A DNA stretch of 64,000 nt, taken from positions 434,001 to 498,000 of the forward strand of contig NZ_LT906482.1 in the NCBI RefSeq assembly GCF_900187105.1, read 5' to 3'. The DNA is from Eikenella corrodens. GTDB lineage: Bacteria; Pseudomonadota; Gammaproteobacteria; Burkholderiales; Neisseriaceae. The position numbers and the translations under genes were made by a program. Under the pieces are notes generated by a model. That model ran no database searches. It was not told where the DNA came from and saw only the letters and a program-made list of their open reading frames with translations. Shown here piece after piece: positions 55,432 to 64,000 of the stretch. The number at the start of each line of letters is the position of its first letter. Positions within the stretch are counted from its first letter, which is position 1.

Positions 55432-56016
55432 TCAGGTAGCCTTTGGGCTGGCAGAGGCATTGTGCTTTTCAATCGCCAGTAAATAAGGCGGGCGGTTGCG
55501 GCGGTTGGTAAAGCCGTAGTGCAGCACGGCAAACTGTTGCTGCGGTAAGGCAGCCGCCCATTCGGATACGGCTTGGGCTTCGAGCGCACCCGCCTCGTGG
55601 CCGGGATAAAGCACCACGGCCAACAGCCCGCCGGGGCGCAGTATGTGCACCGCTTGCGCCAGGGCGGAAAGGGTGCTGCCGGTTTCGGTGGTGAGTGCTT
55701 TATTGCCGCCTGGCAGGTAGCCGCAGTTGAACACAATGCTGTGTACGGGTTCGTTTACATAGTGCGTCAAATCGGCGTGGCTGGCAGAAATCAGGCGCAC
55801 TTGCCTTTCTTCTCTGGCTGCCTGCAACCGCGCCTGCGTGGCAGCCAAAGCCTGCGGCTGGATATCGAAGGCATACACACGCCCGCCGCTGCCCACGCAT
55901 TGCGCCAAAAACAGCGTGTCGTGGCCGTTGCCGGCGGTAGCGTCCACTGCAATGCCGCCTTCAGGTGTGGCTTGGGCGAGCAGGCGGTGGGCGAAAAGAA
56001 GGATGTTGTCGAGCAT
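55432..56016 (-). CDS. Class I SAM methyltransferase, MnmM/YtqB-like
   Basis: A 194-aa enzyme. VDATAGNGHDTLFLAQ is the SAM loop, FDIQPQALAATQARL holds the acidic motif, and FNCGYLPGGNKALTTE is the block typical of the rRNA_methylase (YtqB/MnmM) family. MnmM methylates nm5s2U34 of tRNA in Bacillus and relatives. The ATG at 56016 (MLDNILLFAHRLL) matches the family; longer frames run into the gshA promoter region. Confidence 0.85.
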   Translation of the reverse strand: MLDNILLFAHRLLAQATPEGGIAVDATAGNGHDTLFLAQCVGSGGRVYAFDIQPQALAATQARLQAAREERQVRLISASHADLTHYVNEPVHSIVFNCGYLPGGNKALTTETGSTLSALAQAVHILRPGGLLAVVLYPGHEAGALEAQAVSEWAAALPQQQFAVLHYGFTNRRNRPPYLLAIEKHNASASPKAT

Positions 56017-56124
56017 AGAATAAAACGGGATAGCCTGATGGTATGTAGGGAAATTCGCTGTAGCGGCACGGGCTTGGAGTATAATGCCCGCCATCTGCAC
56101 ACACTTTTTTGAAAGGAGCTCAGC

Positions 56125-57468
56125 ATGGGTATTCCGGTTATTTCCCCGCAATACGCGCAATATCTGCTGGATTTTGAAACACTCATCCTGCAAAAGCAAG
56201 CCGAAATCGAGGCCTGGTTCCGCAGCCAGTGGAAACGGCACAAGCCGCCGTTTTACGGCTCGGTCGACATCCGCAACAGCGGCTACAAAATGGCCAGCAT
56301 CGATATGAACCTCTTCCCCGGCGGCTTCAACAACCTAAACACCCAATTCAGCCCGCTGGCCGCCGCTGCCGCCACCGATGCGGTAGAACGCTACTGCGAA
56401 ACGGCCAAATCCGTGCTGATTGTGCCGGAAAACCACACGCGCAATACGTTCTATTTGGAAAACGTGTATGCCCTGAGCAATATCCTGCAACAGGCCGGCT
56501 TTGCCGTGCGCCTGGGCAGCCTGAACCCCGAAATCACCGAGCCGTCCGAATTCAAAACCGCGCTGGGGCACACCATTTTGCTCGAGCCCCTGCTGCGCAC
56601 CCGCGAGCGCGTGCATCTGGCCGACGGCTTCTCGCCCTGCCTCGTGTTGTTGAACAACGACCTCTCCGGCGGCGTGCCCGAAATCCTGCAAGGCATCCGC
56701 CACACCGTGCTGCCGCCCCTGCACGGCGGCTGGACCACGCGCCGCAAAACCGCCCACTTTGCTGCCTACAATCAAGTGGCCGCCGAATTTGCCGAGCTCA
56801 TCGGCATCGACCAATGGCAGATTAACCCCTATTTCGAGAAAGTGTCCGGCCTCAACTTCCACGAACGCGAAGGCGAAGACGCCCTGGCCGCCGCCGTGGA
56901 ACGCGTGCTGGCTAAAATCCAGGCCAAGTACGACGAAAAAGGCATCACCGACAAACCCTTCGTCATCGTCAAAGCCGACGCCGGCACCTACGGCATGGGC
57001 GTGATGAGTGTGAAATCCGCCGACGAAGTGCGCGCGCTCAACCGCAAAAACCGCAACAAAATGGCCACCGTGAAAGAAGGTCTAGCCGTAACCGAAGTGA
57101 TTGTTCAGGAAGGCATCTACACCTACGAAACCCTCAACGGCGCCGTGGCCGAGCCGGTGGTGTATATGATCGACCGCTTCGTGGTGGGCGGCTTCTTCCG
57201 CGTGCACGAAGGGCGCGGTGCCGACGAAAACCTCAACGCCAGCGGCATGCACTTCGTGCCATTGAACTGCAACGTACCGCAAACCGACAGCAGCGGCGAC
57301 GACCCGGAATTCCTCGCCGGCAGCAAGCGCGTGTTCGAACAATGGCAAACCCTCGGCCAGCCCGACCGTAGCCAAACCTGCGACTGCGCCGGCAACCGCC
57401 TGTATGTGTACGGCGTGATGGCCCGCCTCTCACTCTTGGCGGCTTCGATTGAGTTGGATAACTACTGA
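56125..57468 (+). CDS. gshA: Glutamate--cysteine ligase, thiobacillus-type
   Basis: Makes gamma-glutamylcysteine, the first step of glutathione synthesis. At 447 aa, it matches the ATP-dependent GshA found in Acidithiobacillus and many betaproteobacteria and not the E. coli type. SVDIRNSGYKMASIDMNLFP, LNNDLSGG and VKADAGTYGMGVMSVK are conserved blocks. AAAGGAGCTCAGC precedes the ATG. The partner gshB is not in the window. Confidence 0.93.
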   Translation: MGIPVISPQYAQYLLDFETLILQKQAEIEAWFRSQWKRHKPPFYGSVDIRNSGYKMASIDMNLFPGGFNNLNTQFSPLAAAAATDAVERYCETAKSVLIVPENHTRNTFYLENVYALSNILQQAGFAVRLGSLNPEITEPSEFKTALGHTILLEPLLRTRERVHLADGFSPCLVLLNNDLSGGVPEILQGIRHTVLPPLHGGWTTRRKTAHFAAYNQVAAEFAELIGIDQWQINPYFEKVSGLNFHEREGEDALAAAVERVLAKIQAKYDEKGITDKPFVIVKADAGTYGMGVMSVKSADEVRALNRKNRNKMATVKEGLAVTEVIVQEGIYTYETLNGAVAEPVVYMIDRFVVGGFFRVHEGRGADENLNASGMHFVPLNCNVPQTDSSGDDPEFLAGSKRVFEQWQTLGQPDRSQTCDCAGNRLYVYGVMARLSLLAASIELDNY

Positions 57469-57479
57469 TATCGCCAGCA

Positions 57480-57546
57480 AAGGCTACCTGAAACTTTCGC
57501 TATGCAGCGTTTTAACTGCATTGAAGCCTACGCTTTCAGGTAGCCT
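57480..57546. terminator. DUS-flanked stem-loop after gshA
   Basis: AGGCTACCTGAAA and TTTCAGGTAGCCT enclose CGCTATGCAG...CTGCATTGAAGC, which pairs partly. Confidence 0.65.
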
Positions 57547-57586
57547 CATGTTGCAGCCATGAGTAGCTGATAAACCAGTTCGCATA

Positions 57587-57630
57587 AACAAGCCGGCAAA
57601 CCGTTCTTTAATACGGTTTGCCGGCTTGTT
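57587..57630. terminator. Strong bidirectional terminator
   Basis: AACAAGCCGGCAAACCGT and ACGGTTTGCCGGCTTGTT form a perfect 18-bp stem. It closes both gshA and the convergent symporter gene. Confidence 0.93.
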
Positions 57631-57652
57631 TATTCTTTTCAGGTAACCTGAG

Positions 57653-58990
57653 TTAAATCCAACCCAACGTATTGGCAAACACCAGCAAAATCGCCACCGG
57701 CGCGAGGAAACGCAGCGCATTGAGCCACAGCGCAATCACAGCCTGCGGCACGCTGCTGCCTTCGCGCATGTGCTCGAACACATCGCTCTTCTGCCGTATC
57801 CAGCCTACAAACACCGCCACCAAGAGCGAGCTGATCGGCATAATCAGCGCAGTAATCATGTAGTCCCATAAGTCAAACAGCGTTTTGCCAAACAGCTTCC
57901 ATTCGGAGAGTACGCCAAACGAGAGCGCGGAGGGAATACCGACAATAAAAATCGCCGTGCCGATCAGCCAAGTAGTTTTACTGCGTTTGCTTTCATCTTC
58001 GCGGATGGCGGCGGCAATCACGGTTTCCAGCATGGAGAAGGCGGAAGTGAGCGTGGCAAATACCACCAGCAGCATAAACACGGCAAACAGGATTTGCCCC
58101 AGCGGCAGTTTCATAAACACGGCAGGCAACACCACGAAAATCAGCCCCGGCCCCTGCCCCGGCTCAAAGTTGAAGGCGAACACAGCGGGGAAAATCACCA
58201 AACCGGCCAACAAAGACACCAGCAAATTCATCCACATAATGCTGTTGCCAGAGCGGAACAAATCCTGTTTTTTGTCCAAATAAGCGGCATAAGTAATCAT
58301 GGTGGACACGCCCAGGCTCAGCGCAAAAAAGGCCTGCCCCAGCGCGGTGAGCATGGTTTGCGGCGTGAAGTGCGACCAATCAGGCTTGAGCAGGAAAGAG
58401 ATGCCCACCGTCGCACCATCCAGCGTGAGCGAGCGCACCGCCAGCAATAACAGCAACACAAACAGCGCGGGCATCATGTATTTGTTTGCCCGTTCGATGC
58501 CTGCCGCAATGCCGCTTTTCACCACCCACACCGTCATCAGCATAAACAGCCCCTGATAGGCGATTGAGCCGGCCGGGCTGGAAATCGTGCTGCCGAACAG
58601 CGCGCCGAAATCTGCATTTTGGTGGATGCTGCCGTCAAACGCATGCACCACATAATTCAATACCCAACCGCCCACTACGCTGTAGAACGACAGCAAAATA
58701 AAGCAGGCAAACACGCCCATACGCCCGATCCACGGCCACAGGCTGTTTGGCGCGAGCGTTTTAAACGCATCCACCGCGTTTTTGCCGCTCTTACGGCCGA
58801 TATAAAACTCGGCCAGCTGCACCGGCAGCGCCACCAAAACGGTAAACACCAAAAACATCAGCACAAACACCGCACCGCCGTTGGTGCCGGCGGTGTAGGG
58901 GAATTTCCAAATTGCGCCCAAGCCGATGGCAGAGCCAGCAGCAGACAAAATAAAGCCGATTTTAGACGACCAGGAAGCAGGGGATTTCAT
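57653..58990 (-). CDS. Sodium-dependent symporter (NSS/SNF family)
   Basis: An inner-membrane sodium-coupled amino-acid transporter of 445 aa with about 11 to 12 helices. GFILSAAGSAIGLGAIWKFPY is the helix 1 signature holding substrate and sodium contacts, and AFFALSLGVSTMITYAAYL is the helix 6 region. The ATG at 58990 (MKSPASWSSK) is preferred over a TTG six codons earlier. Substrate cannot be told from sequence. Confidence 0.92.
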   Translation of the reverse strand: MKSPASWSSKIGFILSAAGSAIGLGAIWKFPYTAGTNGGAVFVLMFLVFTVLVALPVQLAEFYIGRKSGKNAVDAFKTLAPNSLWPWIGRMGVFACFILLSFYSVVGGWVLNYVVHAFDGSIHQNADFGALFGSTISSPAGSIAYQGLFMLMTVWVVKSGIAAGIERANKYMMPALFVLLLLLAVRSLTLDGATVGISFLLKPDWSHFTPQTMLTALGQAFFALSLGVSTMITYAAYLDKKQDLFRSGNSIMWMNLLVSLLAGLVIFPAVFAFNFEPGQGPGLIFVVLPAVFMKLPLGQILFAVFMLLVVFATLTSAFSMLETVIAAAIREDESKRSKTTWLIGTAIFIVGIPSALSFGVLSEWKLFGKTLFDLWDYMITALIMPISSLLVAVFVGWIRQKSDVFEHMREGSSVPQAVIALWLNALRFLAPVAILLVFANTLGWI

Positions 58991-59008
58991 AAAACTGCAA
59001 TAATCCAA

Positions 59009-59330
59009 AACGATTCAGAATGGCGCGATTTTAACAAAAACAAACATCCCAACCGCCGCCAGAACTGTGCTGCTGCCGCATTACGCAGTTTTACTGCCCA
59101 AATCGGCCGGCATACAAGCTCGGCTGACAGATGTTTTCTATATTTATAGCATTTTATGCCATATAAAATTATAAATAGCAAGTTAATTGCTTAAATAATA
59201 TGTTCTAGATTATCAAACAGACAGTTATACCAATATCTCTAGTTTTGGCTGACTATAAAACAAGCAAGACAAAAGCTACCTGAAAGTTCAGGTAGCCTTT
59301 ATTTCGCTCACCGTAGCAAGCTGCGTGTGT
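59009..59330. other. AT-rich intergenic region
   Basis: About 320 bp, with no gene visible. A compact DUS hairpin (GCTACCTGAAAGTTCAGGTAGC region, 59274-59299, read as two arms) terminates the AhpD-like gene. Confidence 0.65.
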
Positions 59331-59879
59331 TTAAGCGTAATCGCGCAATTCGGGGTTGATGTCGGTTTGCGCCAGGTTGTTGGTGTAGTTGCACAGGGTG
59401 GCCAGCGCCACGCCCATCACCACTTCCACCGATTGCTGTTTGTTGTAGCCCGCGTCTAGAAAGGCTTGCAGCTCGGCATCGGACACCGCGCCTTTTTTCG
59501 CCATCACGGCTTGGGTGAAGGCGGCCAGAGCGGCCAGTTTGGCATCGTCGAATTCGGCGGGGTTCAAATTGCGCGAAGCTTGAACAGCTTTTTCGGAGAG
59601 CAGTTTTTTCAGCGTGGCGATTTTGGTGTGGCCGGCCACGCAGAAGCCGCACTCATTGGTTTTGGCGGCAATAATCTGCACCACTTCCACCTCGCCCGGG
59701 GTGAGGCTGTTGGCGGCGTTGAGCTTACCCACTTCCTGATAAAACGCCAGGGCTTCGGGCGCATTGGCCAGCACGCCGATGAGATTGGGGATAAAGCCGT
59801 TGGCCTTCAGCACCGCCTCCACGCGCGGCTTGGCGGCTTCGGGAGCGGTTTCTACGGTGTGGACGGGAAGACGTGCCAT
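59331..59879 (-). CDS. AhpD-like carboxymuconolactone decarboxylase family protein
   Basis: A 182-aa alpha-helical protein. CGFCVAGHTKIA holds the CxxC with a following His, as in AhpD-type alkylhydroperoxidases, where the two Cys cycle between thiol and disulfide. An upstream Glu (PGEVEVVQIIAAKTNECGF) fits the proton relay. Partner reductase unknown. No operon neighbour. Confidence 0.87.
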   Translation of the reverse strand: MARLPVHTVETAPEAAKPRVEAVLKANGFIPNLIGVLANAPEALAFYQEVGKLNAANSLTPGEVEVVQIIAAKTNECGFCVAGHTKIATLKKLLSEKAVQASRNLNPAEFDDAKLAALAAFTQAVMAKKGAVSDAELQAFLDAGYNKQQSVEVVMGVALATLCNYTNNLAQTDINPELRDYA

Positions 59880-59982
59880 GATTGGGTTCCTTTATGCTGT
59901 GTTGTGGGGAAAGCAGCATTGTAGCGGAAAGCGCGCCGGCGGCTAAATAACGGTTTGTGCGGATCGATAGAACTCAGAGGCA

Positions 59983-60049
59983 TAAAGGCTACCTGAAAGC
60001 CGAAACCAACGCCATATCTGCGTTGATGCTTCGCTTTCAGGTAGCCTTT
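59983..60049. terminator. DUS-flanked stem-loop
   Basis: AGGCTACCTGAAAGC and GCTTTCAGGTAGCCT enclose CAACGCC...GCGTTG, so a two-part stem is possible. It sits upstream of the AhpD-like gene. Confidence 0.6.
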
Positions 60050-60154
60050 GGCATACTTGCTAAGACTTAAAACGAATACAGGTGCGGTAAGCCAAATATA
60101 TGAATGGCAACAGAACCCGCCTGCGGCAACATAAAAGGCTACCAGAAAATATAT

Positions 60155-60872
60155 GGGGCTGTCCTAGATAACCAGGAATATTCAAAATTGATTAAAATAT
60201 TCCTATGAGAAAAAGTCGCCTCAGCCAGCCCGTTCAAAACAAACTGATCGAATTGTTCGTTGCAGGAGCAACCGCCCGTACTGCCGCCGAATTAGCCGGA
60301 GTCAATAAAAACACCGCTGCCTACTACTTTCACCGTTTACGCTTGCTTATCTTTAATCGTTGCGAACACTTGGAAATGTTTGATGGCGAAGTAGAAGCAG
60401 ATGAAAGCTATTTTGGCGGCTGCCGCAAAGGCAAACGCGGTCGCGGAGCAGCCGGAAAAGTGGTGGTATTCGGACTGTTGAAGCGTAACGGTAAGGTTTA
60501 CACCGTTACCGTAGCCAATACGCAGTCGGCTACCCTGCTGCCGATTATCCGGGAGAAGGTAAGGCCGGACAGCGTGGTTTATACTGATTGCCACAGTGCC
60601 TACAATGTATTGGATGTTAGCGAGTTTAACCACTTGCGCATCAATCACCGTACCTGTTTTGCAGACAGGCAAAACCACATTAACGGGATTGAGAACTTCT
60701 GGAGTCAGGCCAAACGCCATTTGCGTAAATTCAACGGCATTCCGAAAAAGCATTTCGAGCTGTATTTGAAAGAGTGCGAATGGCGATTTAACAACAATGA
60801 AATAAAATCTCAAATTACCATGTTAAAACAAATGGTAAAAGATAGTCTAACCTAGTTATATAGGACAGCCCC
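60155..60872 (+). mobile_element. IS1016-type insertion sequence (IS1595 family), complete
   Basis: 718 bp with terminal inverted repeats GGGGCTGTCCTAGATAACC and, inverted, GGGGCTGTCCTATATAACTAGG. Both flanks show the 8-bp direct repeat AAATATAT (60147-60154 and 60873-60880), the target duplication size of the IS1595 family. The copy looks intact. It has split a DUS hairpin. Confidence 0.95.
60205..60855 (+). CDS. IS1016-type transposase
   Basis: A 216-aa DDE-type transposase with an N-terminal helix-turn-helix (ARTAAELAGVNKNTAAYYFH). The catalytic residues lie in EADESYFGG, VVYTDCHSAY and NGIENFWSQAKRHL, followed by the YLKECEWRFN block of the ISXO2-like domain. It has no frameshift, so it could be active. 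Confidence 0.95.
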   Translation: MRKSRLSQPVQNKLIELFVAGATARTAAELAGVNKNTAAYYFHRLRLLIFNRCEHLEMFDGEVEADESYFGGCRKGKRGRGAAGKVVVFGLLKRNGKVYTVTVANTQSATLLPIIREKVRPDSVVYTDCHSAYNVLDVSEFNHLRINHRTCFADRQNHINGIENFWSQAKRHLRKFNGIPKKHFELYLKECEWRFNNNEIKSQITMLKQMVKDSLT

Positions 60873-60907
60873 AAATATATTCAGGTAGCCTTCCCTCGCA
60901 TAAGCCT

Positions 60908-62620
60908 TTAAGCCAACAAACCTTTCAGCTTGGCAGCAATCTCGCCTGCTGCTACCAATTCGGTTTCGCCGCTGCGCCGCTCGGTGTATTCCACTTTGCC
61001 TTCTTTCAGGCCGCGGTCGCCGATGGCGATGCGGTGCGGGATGCCCAACAGTTCGCTGTCGGCCAGCAGCACGCCGGCGCGTTCGTCGCGGTCGTCGAGC
61101 AGCACGTCCACTCCAGCGGCGGTGAGTTCGGCGTAGATTTTATCGGCGGCCTCGCGCACGGCTTCAGATTTTTTGTAGTTCATCGGCACGATCACAGCTT
61201 GGAACGGCGCCATGGCGTTGGTCCAGATGATGCCGCGCTCGTCGTTGTTCTGCTCGATGGCGGCGGCCACGATGCGGGTGATGCCGATGCCGTAGCAGCC
61301 CATTTCCATGATTTGCGATTTGCCGTTGTTATCTAAGAACGAGGCGTTCAGGGCGGCGGAATATTTGTCTCGCAACTGGAACACGTGGCCGACTTCGATA
61401 CCGCGTGCAAGTTTTAGGTAGCCTTTGCCGTCGGGGCTGGGGTCGCCGGCGATCACGTTACGGATGTCGGCAAATTCGGGCTCGGGGCTGTCGCGGCCGA
61501 AGTTGAAGCCGGTGTAGTGGTGGTCGTCTTCATTGGCGCCGATTACGGTGTCGGCCAGTTTTTCCACGGCGAAGTCGGCATACACTTTGCCTTTGAAGCC
61601 CACCGGGCCGAGCGAGCCGCCGGCGGCACCGAATTTGGCTTGGATGGCTTCGGGCGAAGCCATGGCCAGCGGGCTTCTCACGCCGGGCAGTTTCTCGGCT
61701 TTGATGTCGTTGAATTCGTGGTCGCCGCGCAGCAGCAGCAACACGAGTTCGCCCTCTTCTTCGCCTTCCAACACGATGGATTTGAGGGTGCGCTCAATCG
61801 GAATTTGCAAAAATTCCACCAGTTCGGGAATGGTTTTCACGCCCGGGGTGTGCACTTTGGCAAGCGCGGCTTGCGCAGGGGCGCGTTCGCCGCTTTGACG
61901 CAGAGTGGGGGCGAGCTCGATATTGGCGGCGAAATCGGATTCGCTGCTATAGGCGATGACATCTTCGCCGCTTTCGGCCAACACTTGGAATTCATGCGAG
62001 CCGGTGCCGCCGATGCTGCCGGTGTCGGCGGCCACCGGGCGGTAGTCGAGGCCTAGGCGGTCGAACACGCGGCAGTAGGCGTTATACATGGGCTGGTAGC
62101 CCTCGCGCACCAGGGATTCGTAATCGGCGTGGAAGGAATAGGCATCTTTCATCACAAACTCGCGCGCGCGCATCACGCCGAAGCGGGGGCGGCGTTCGTC
62201 GCGGAATTTGGTTTGGATGTGGTAGAAATTCTTGGGCAGCTGTTTGTAGCTGGTGATTTCTTTGCGCACGATGTCGGTAATCAGCTCTTCGCAGGTGGGG
62301 CTGAAGCAGAAGGTGTTGTCGTGGCGGTCGGTGATGCGCAGCAGCTCGTCGCCGTAGAAATCCCAACGGCCGGATTCTTTCCACAAGTCGGCCGGCTGGA
62401 TAACGGGCATCAAAAGCTCGATGGCACCGGCGCGGTTCATCTCTTCACGCACCACGGCCTCCACTTTGCGCAGCACGCGCAAGCCCATAGGCATCCAAGT
62501 GTAGAGGCCGGAGGCGTTGGCTTTAATCAGCCCGGCACGCAACATGAGCTTATGGCTGGCCAGCGCGGCTTCGGCGGGGGCTTCTTTGAGGGTGGAAATA
62601 AAGAACTGGGAGGCTTTCAT
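60908..62620 (-). CDS. proS: Prolyl-tRNA synthetase
   Basis: A class II synthetase charging tRNA-Pro, of 570 aa, which is the long bacterial type. [16 protein letters not shown] contains motif 1. [21 protein letters not shown] is motif 2. [13 protein letters not shown] is motif 3. Between motifs 2 and 3 is the YbaK-like editing insert (about residues 230-390), which removes mischarged alanine. The C-terminal anticodon-binding domain carries [22 protein letters not shown]. Confidence 0.98.
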   Translation of the reverse strand: MKASQFFISTLKEAPAEAALASHKLMLRAGLIKANASGLYTWMPMGLRVLRKVEAVVREEMNRAGAIELLMPVIQPADLWKESGRWDFYGDELLRITDRHDNTFCFSPTCEELITDIVRKEITSYKQLPKNFYHIQTKFRDERRPRFGVMRAREFVMKDAYSFHADYESLVREGYQPMYNAYCRVFDRLGLDYRPVAADTGSIGGTGSHEFQVLAESGEDVIAYSSESDFAANIELAPTLRQSGERAPAQAALAKVHTPGVKTIPELVEFLQIPIERTLKSIVLEGEEEGELVLLLLRGDHEFNDIKAEKLPGVRSPLAMASPEAIQAKFGAAGGSLGPVGFKGKVYADFAVEKLADTVIGANEDDHHYTGFNFGRDSPEPEFADIRNVIAGDPSPDGKGYLKLARGIEVGHVFQLRDKYSAALNASFLDNNGKSQIMEMGCYGIGITRIVAAAIEQNNDERGIIWTNAMAPFQAVIVPMNYKKSEAVREAADKIYAELTAAGVDVLLDDRDERAGVLLADSELLGIPHRIAIGDRGLKEGKVEYTERRSGETELVAAGEIAAKLKGLLA

Positions 62621-62689
62621 GACGGGCTTTCTGCGGGATTAAGAACTAAGCGAAGAATTGTATCAATGTTTCAGGCGGGCTGCAGCATG

Positions 62690-62751
62690 AGGCTACCTGA
62701 AAGCTGCGGTTTGGTTTTTCAGGTAGCCCGCAACACGGGCTACCTGAAAAA
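62690..62751. repeat. Three DUS copies upstream of proS
   Basis: AGGCTACCTGAAA (62691), TTTTCAGGTAGCC (62716) and GGCTACCTGAAAAA (62738) can form alternative hairpins between rpe and proS. This helps separate their transcription. Confidence 0.7.
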
Positions 62752-62756
62752 GCTTG

Positions 62757-62855
62757 AGTGGAAGCACTCAATTTCCCCTGCCCAGCTGCCAGACACAAGC
62801 CATACCAAGTATGCCAAGGCAGCTCACGCAGCAGGAAGAAATGAAGCGCTTCCGC
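62757..62855 (+). repeat. Correia-like element 5, GGAAGC ends
   Basis: The ends form an inverted repeat: AGTGGAAGC.ACTCAATTTC against (inverted) AGCGGAAGCGCTTCATTTC, about 16 of 20 matching. The centre AGACACAAGCCATACC, AAGTATGCCAAGGCAGC has the layout of the Correia core, with ATAC/GTAT replacing GTAC/GTAC. Similarity to the other copies is weaker here. Confidence 0.45.
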
Positions 62856-62889
62856 TGTATTTGAGAATTTCAGGTAGCCTTTTGCCGTA

Positions 62890-63573
62890 TCAACCGCCGG
62901 CCTTTTCCAGCTGCCGACGCATTTCGGTAATCACCGCGGCGTAGTCGGGCTGATTGAAAATGGCGGAACCGGCCACGAAGGTGTCAGCACCGGCGGCAGC
63001 GACTTCGGCAATATTGTCGGCCTTGATGCCGCCGTCCACCTCAATCAGGATGCGGCGGCCGCTTTCGGCGGCGTAGAGGTCGGTGAGCGAGCGTACCTGT
63101 TCGATTTTCTCCAGTGTGTGCGGAATAAATTTCTGCCCGCCAAAACCGGGGTTCACCGACATCAGCAGCACTACATCGAGCTTGTCTAAAACGTGCTCCA
63201 ACACATACACCGGCGTAGCAGGGTTGAGCACCAGCCCGGCGCGGCAGCCGCTGTCGCGGATCAGGCTCAGGCTGCGGTCGATATGGCGGCTGGCTTCGAG
63301 GTGGAAGGTGATGATGTCGGCACCGGCCTTGGCAAAGGCCTGAATCATTTCATCCACCGGCTCCACCATCAAATGCACATCCAGCGGCACGGTGGCATAA
63401 GGCTTGAGCGCGGCGCACACCATCGGCCCGAAAGTAAGGTTGGGCACGTAGTGGTTGTCCATCACATCAAAATGGATCCAATCGGCCCCGGCGGCAATCA
63501 CGCGCTGCACTTCTTCACCCAAACGGGCGAAATCGGCAGATAAAATGCTCGGAGCGATACGGTAGTGGGTCAT
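62890..63573 (-). CDS. rpe: Ribulose-phosphate 3-epimerase
   Basis: A TIM-barrel enzyme that interconverts ribulose-5-phosphate and xylulose-5-phosphate in the pentose phosphate pathway. [42 protein letters not shown] and [14 protein letters not shown] are all diagnostic, including the metal-binding His and Asp. Length 227 aa. It stands alone, with a DUS at its 3' side (about 62869). Confidence 0.98.
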   Translation of the reverse strand: MTHYRIAPSILSADFARLGEEVQRVIAAGADWIHFDVMDNHYVPNLTFGPMVCAALKPYATVPLDVHLMVEPVDEMIQAFAKAGADIITFHLEASRHIDRSLSLIRDSGCRAGLVLNPATPVYVLEHVLDKLDVVLLMSVNPGFGGQKFIPHTLEKIEQVRSLTDLYAAESGRRILIEVDGGIKADNIAEVAAAGADTFVAGSAIFNQPDYAAVITEMRRQLEKAGG

Positions 63574-63756
63574 GTTGGTGCTTTCTTCTATAAATGGGAC
63601 TATAATTCATCGCACATCGTGCCAAAAACGTAGTGATTTCCACTACATTGTTGTTTACACAGGTTTACCAAGATTATACCGTGTTTCACGCCGTCATTCG
63701 TATACTGGCAGCAATAAATTTACTTGGTTCGATACTGAATCTAAAGAGTTAACCCC

Positions 63757-64000
63757 ATGACTCCCCTCCCCCGCCGCCAAACCCTTTGCCGGATTGTGTT
63801 TTCCACCGTCCTGCTCACTGCCGGCAGCCTTGCCTTGGCCGACAGTCCCAACTGCGATATGCGCCAGCTTGCGCTCAGCAGCAGCCAACAGGAGCAGCTG
63901 CGCCAAGTACGCGCCGAATACCGCCAACGGATGGACAACCTTGTGGCACAATCGCGCAACCTGCGCCAATACACCACACAGGCTTCCAATTTGGTGCTAT
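63757..64000 (+). CDS. Spy/CpxP-like periplasmic protein, 5' part only
   Basis: The gene runs off the window after 81 codons. The N-terminus has a signal peptide (TLCRIVFSTVLLTAGSLALA), then a helical, Gln/Arg-rich part with LALSSSQQEQLRQVRAEYRQ. That pattern, LxLSxxQxxQLxxVRxxYRxxM, recalls the LTxxQ-type repeats of Spy/CpxP stress chaperones. The remainder is needed to confirm. It diverges from rpe. Confidence 0.55.
   Translation, partial: MTPLPRRQTLCRIVFSTVLLTAGSLALADSPNCDMRQLALSSSQQEQLRQVRAEYRQRMDNLVAQSRNLRQYTTQASNLVL

Larger units (their letters stand above)
60136..60892. terminator. DUS hairpin interrupted by the insertion sequence
   Basis: AAGGCTACCAGAAAATATAT left of the element and AAATATATTCAGGTAGCCTT right of it rejoin, after removing the element and one target copy, into an inverted DUS pair with one mismatch. 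This was probably the proS terminator. Confidence 0.75.

Overview
The window looks like chromosomal DNA of an Eikenella species (Neisseriaceae, Betaproteobacteria). The main evidence is the 12-mer AGGCTACCTGAA and its complement, present dozens of times both between and inside genes. This is the Eikenella dialect of the neisserial DNA uptake sequence (DUS). A complete neisserial-type division and cell-wall (dcw) cluster, an fpg-acyltransferase pair, a thiobacillus-type gshA, a YadA-like adhesin and a Correia-type repeat fit the same assignment. I name no species.

Layout. 1-6.9 kb: a hypothetical gene, tonB-exbB-exbD, ileS and a hypothetical gene. 7.03-11.53 kb: tRNA-Lys(CTT) carrying a 4.4-kb integrated element. 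The element is bounded by 48-bp direct repeats and holds an integrase, an excisionase-like gene and a lysis module (permuted papain-fold protein, holin-like protein, M15 endolysin, Rz/Rz1 spanins), with no capsid, tail, terminase or replication genes. 11.6-15.6 kb: dapF-DUF484-membrane protein, lgt and a DUF1697 gene. 15.8-19.1 kb: a 1108-residue trimeric autotransporter. 19.5-27.8 kb: acyltransferase, mutM, a lipoprotein, a RarD-like permease, gyrB and hypotheticals, one with a His-rich tail.

28.1-51.6 kb: the dcw cluster on the minus strand. Its order is mraZ-rsmH-ftsL-penA-murE-murF, then a metallo-beta-lactamase-fold gene, a plus-strand hydrolase, mraY-murD-ftsW-murG-murC, two paralogous unknown genes, and ddlB-ftsQ-ftsA-ftsZ. 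It starts from a recognisable sigma70 promoter with MraZ boxes. MurE has the DNPR motif of meso-diaminopimelate enzymes, matching dapF in the same window. 51.8-64 kb: a MidA-like methyltransferase, small membrane proteins, sirB-like, mnmM-like, gshA, a sodium symporter, an AhpD-like gene, an IS1016-type insertion sequence, proS, rpe and the start of a Spy/CpxP-like gene.

Most transcription units end in inverted DUS pairs that can act as hairpin terminators. Besides one perfect 107-bp Correia-type element, four diverged relatives share its central core but have other terminal repeats. This repeat family and the lysis-only integrated element are the most unusual things here.
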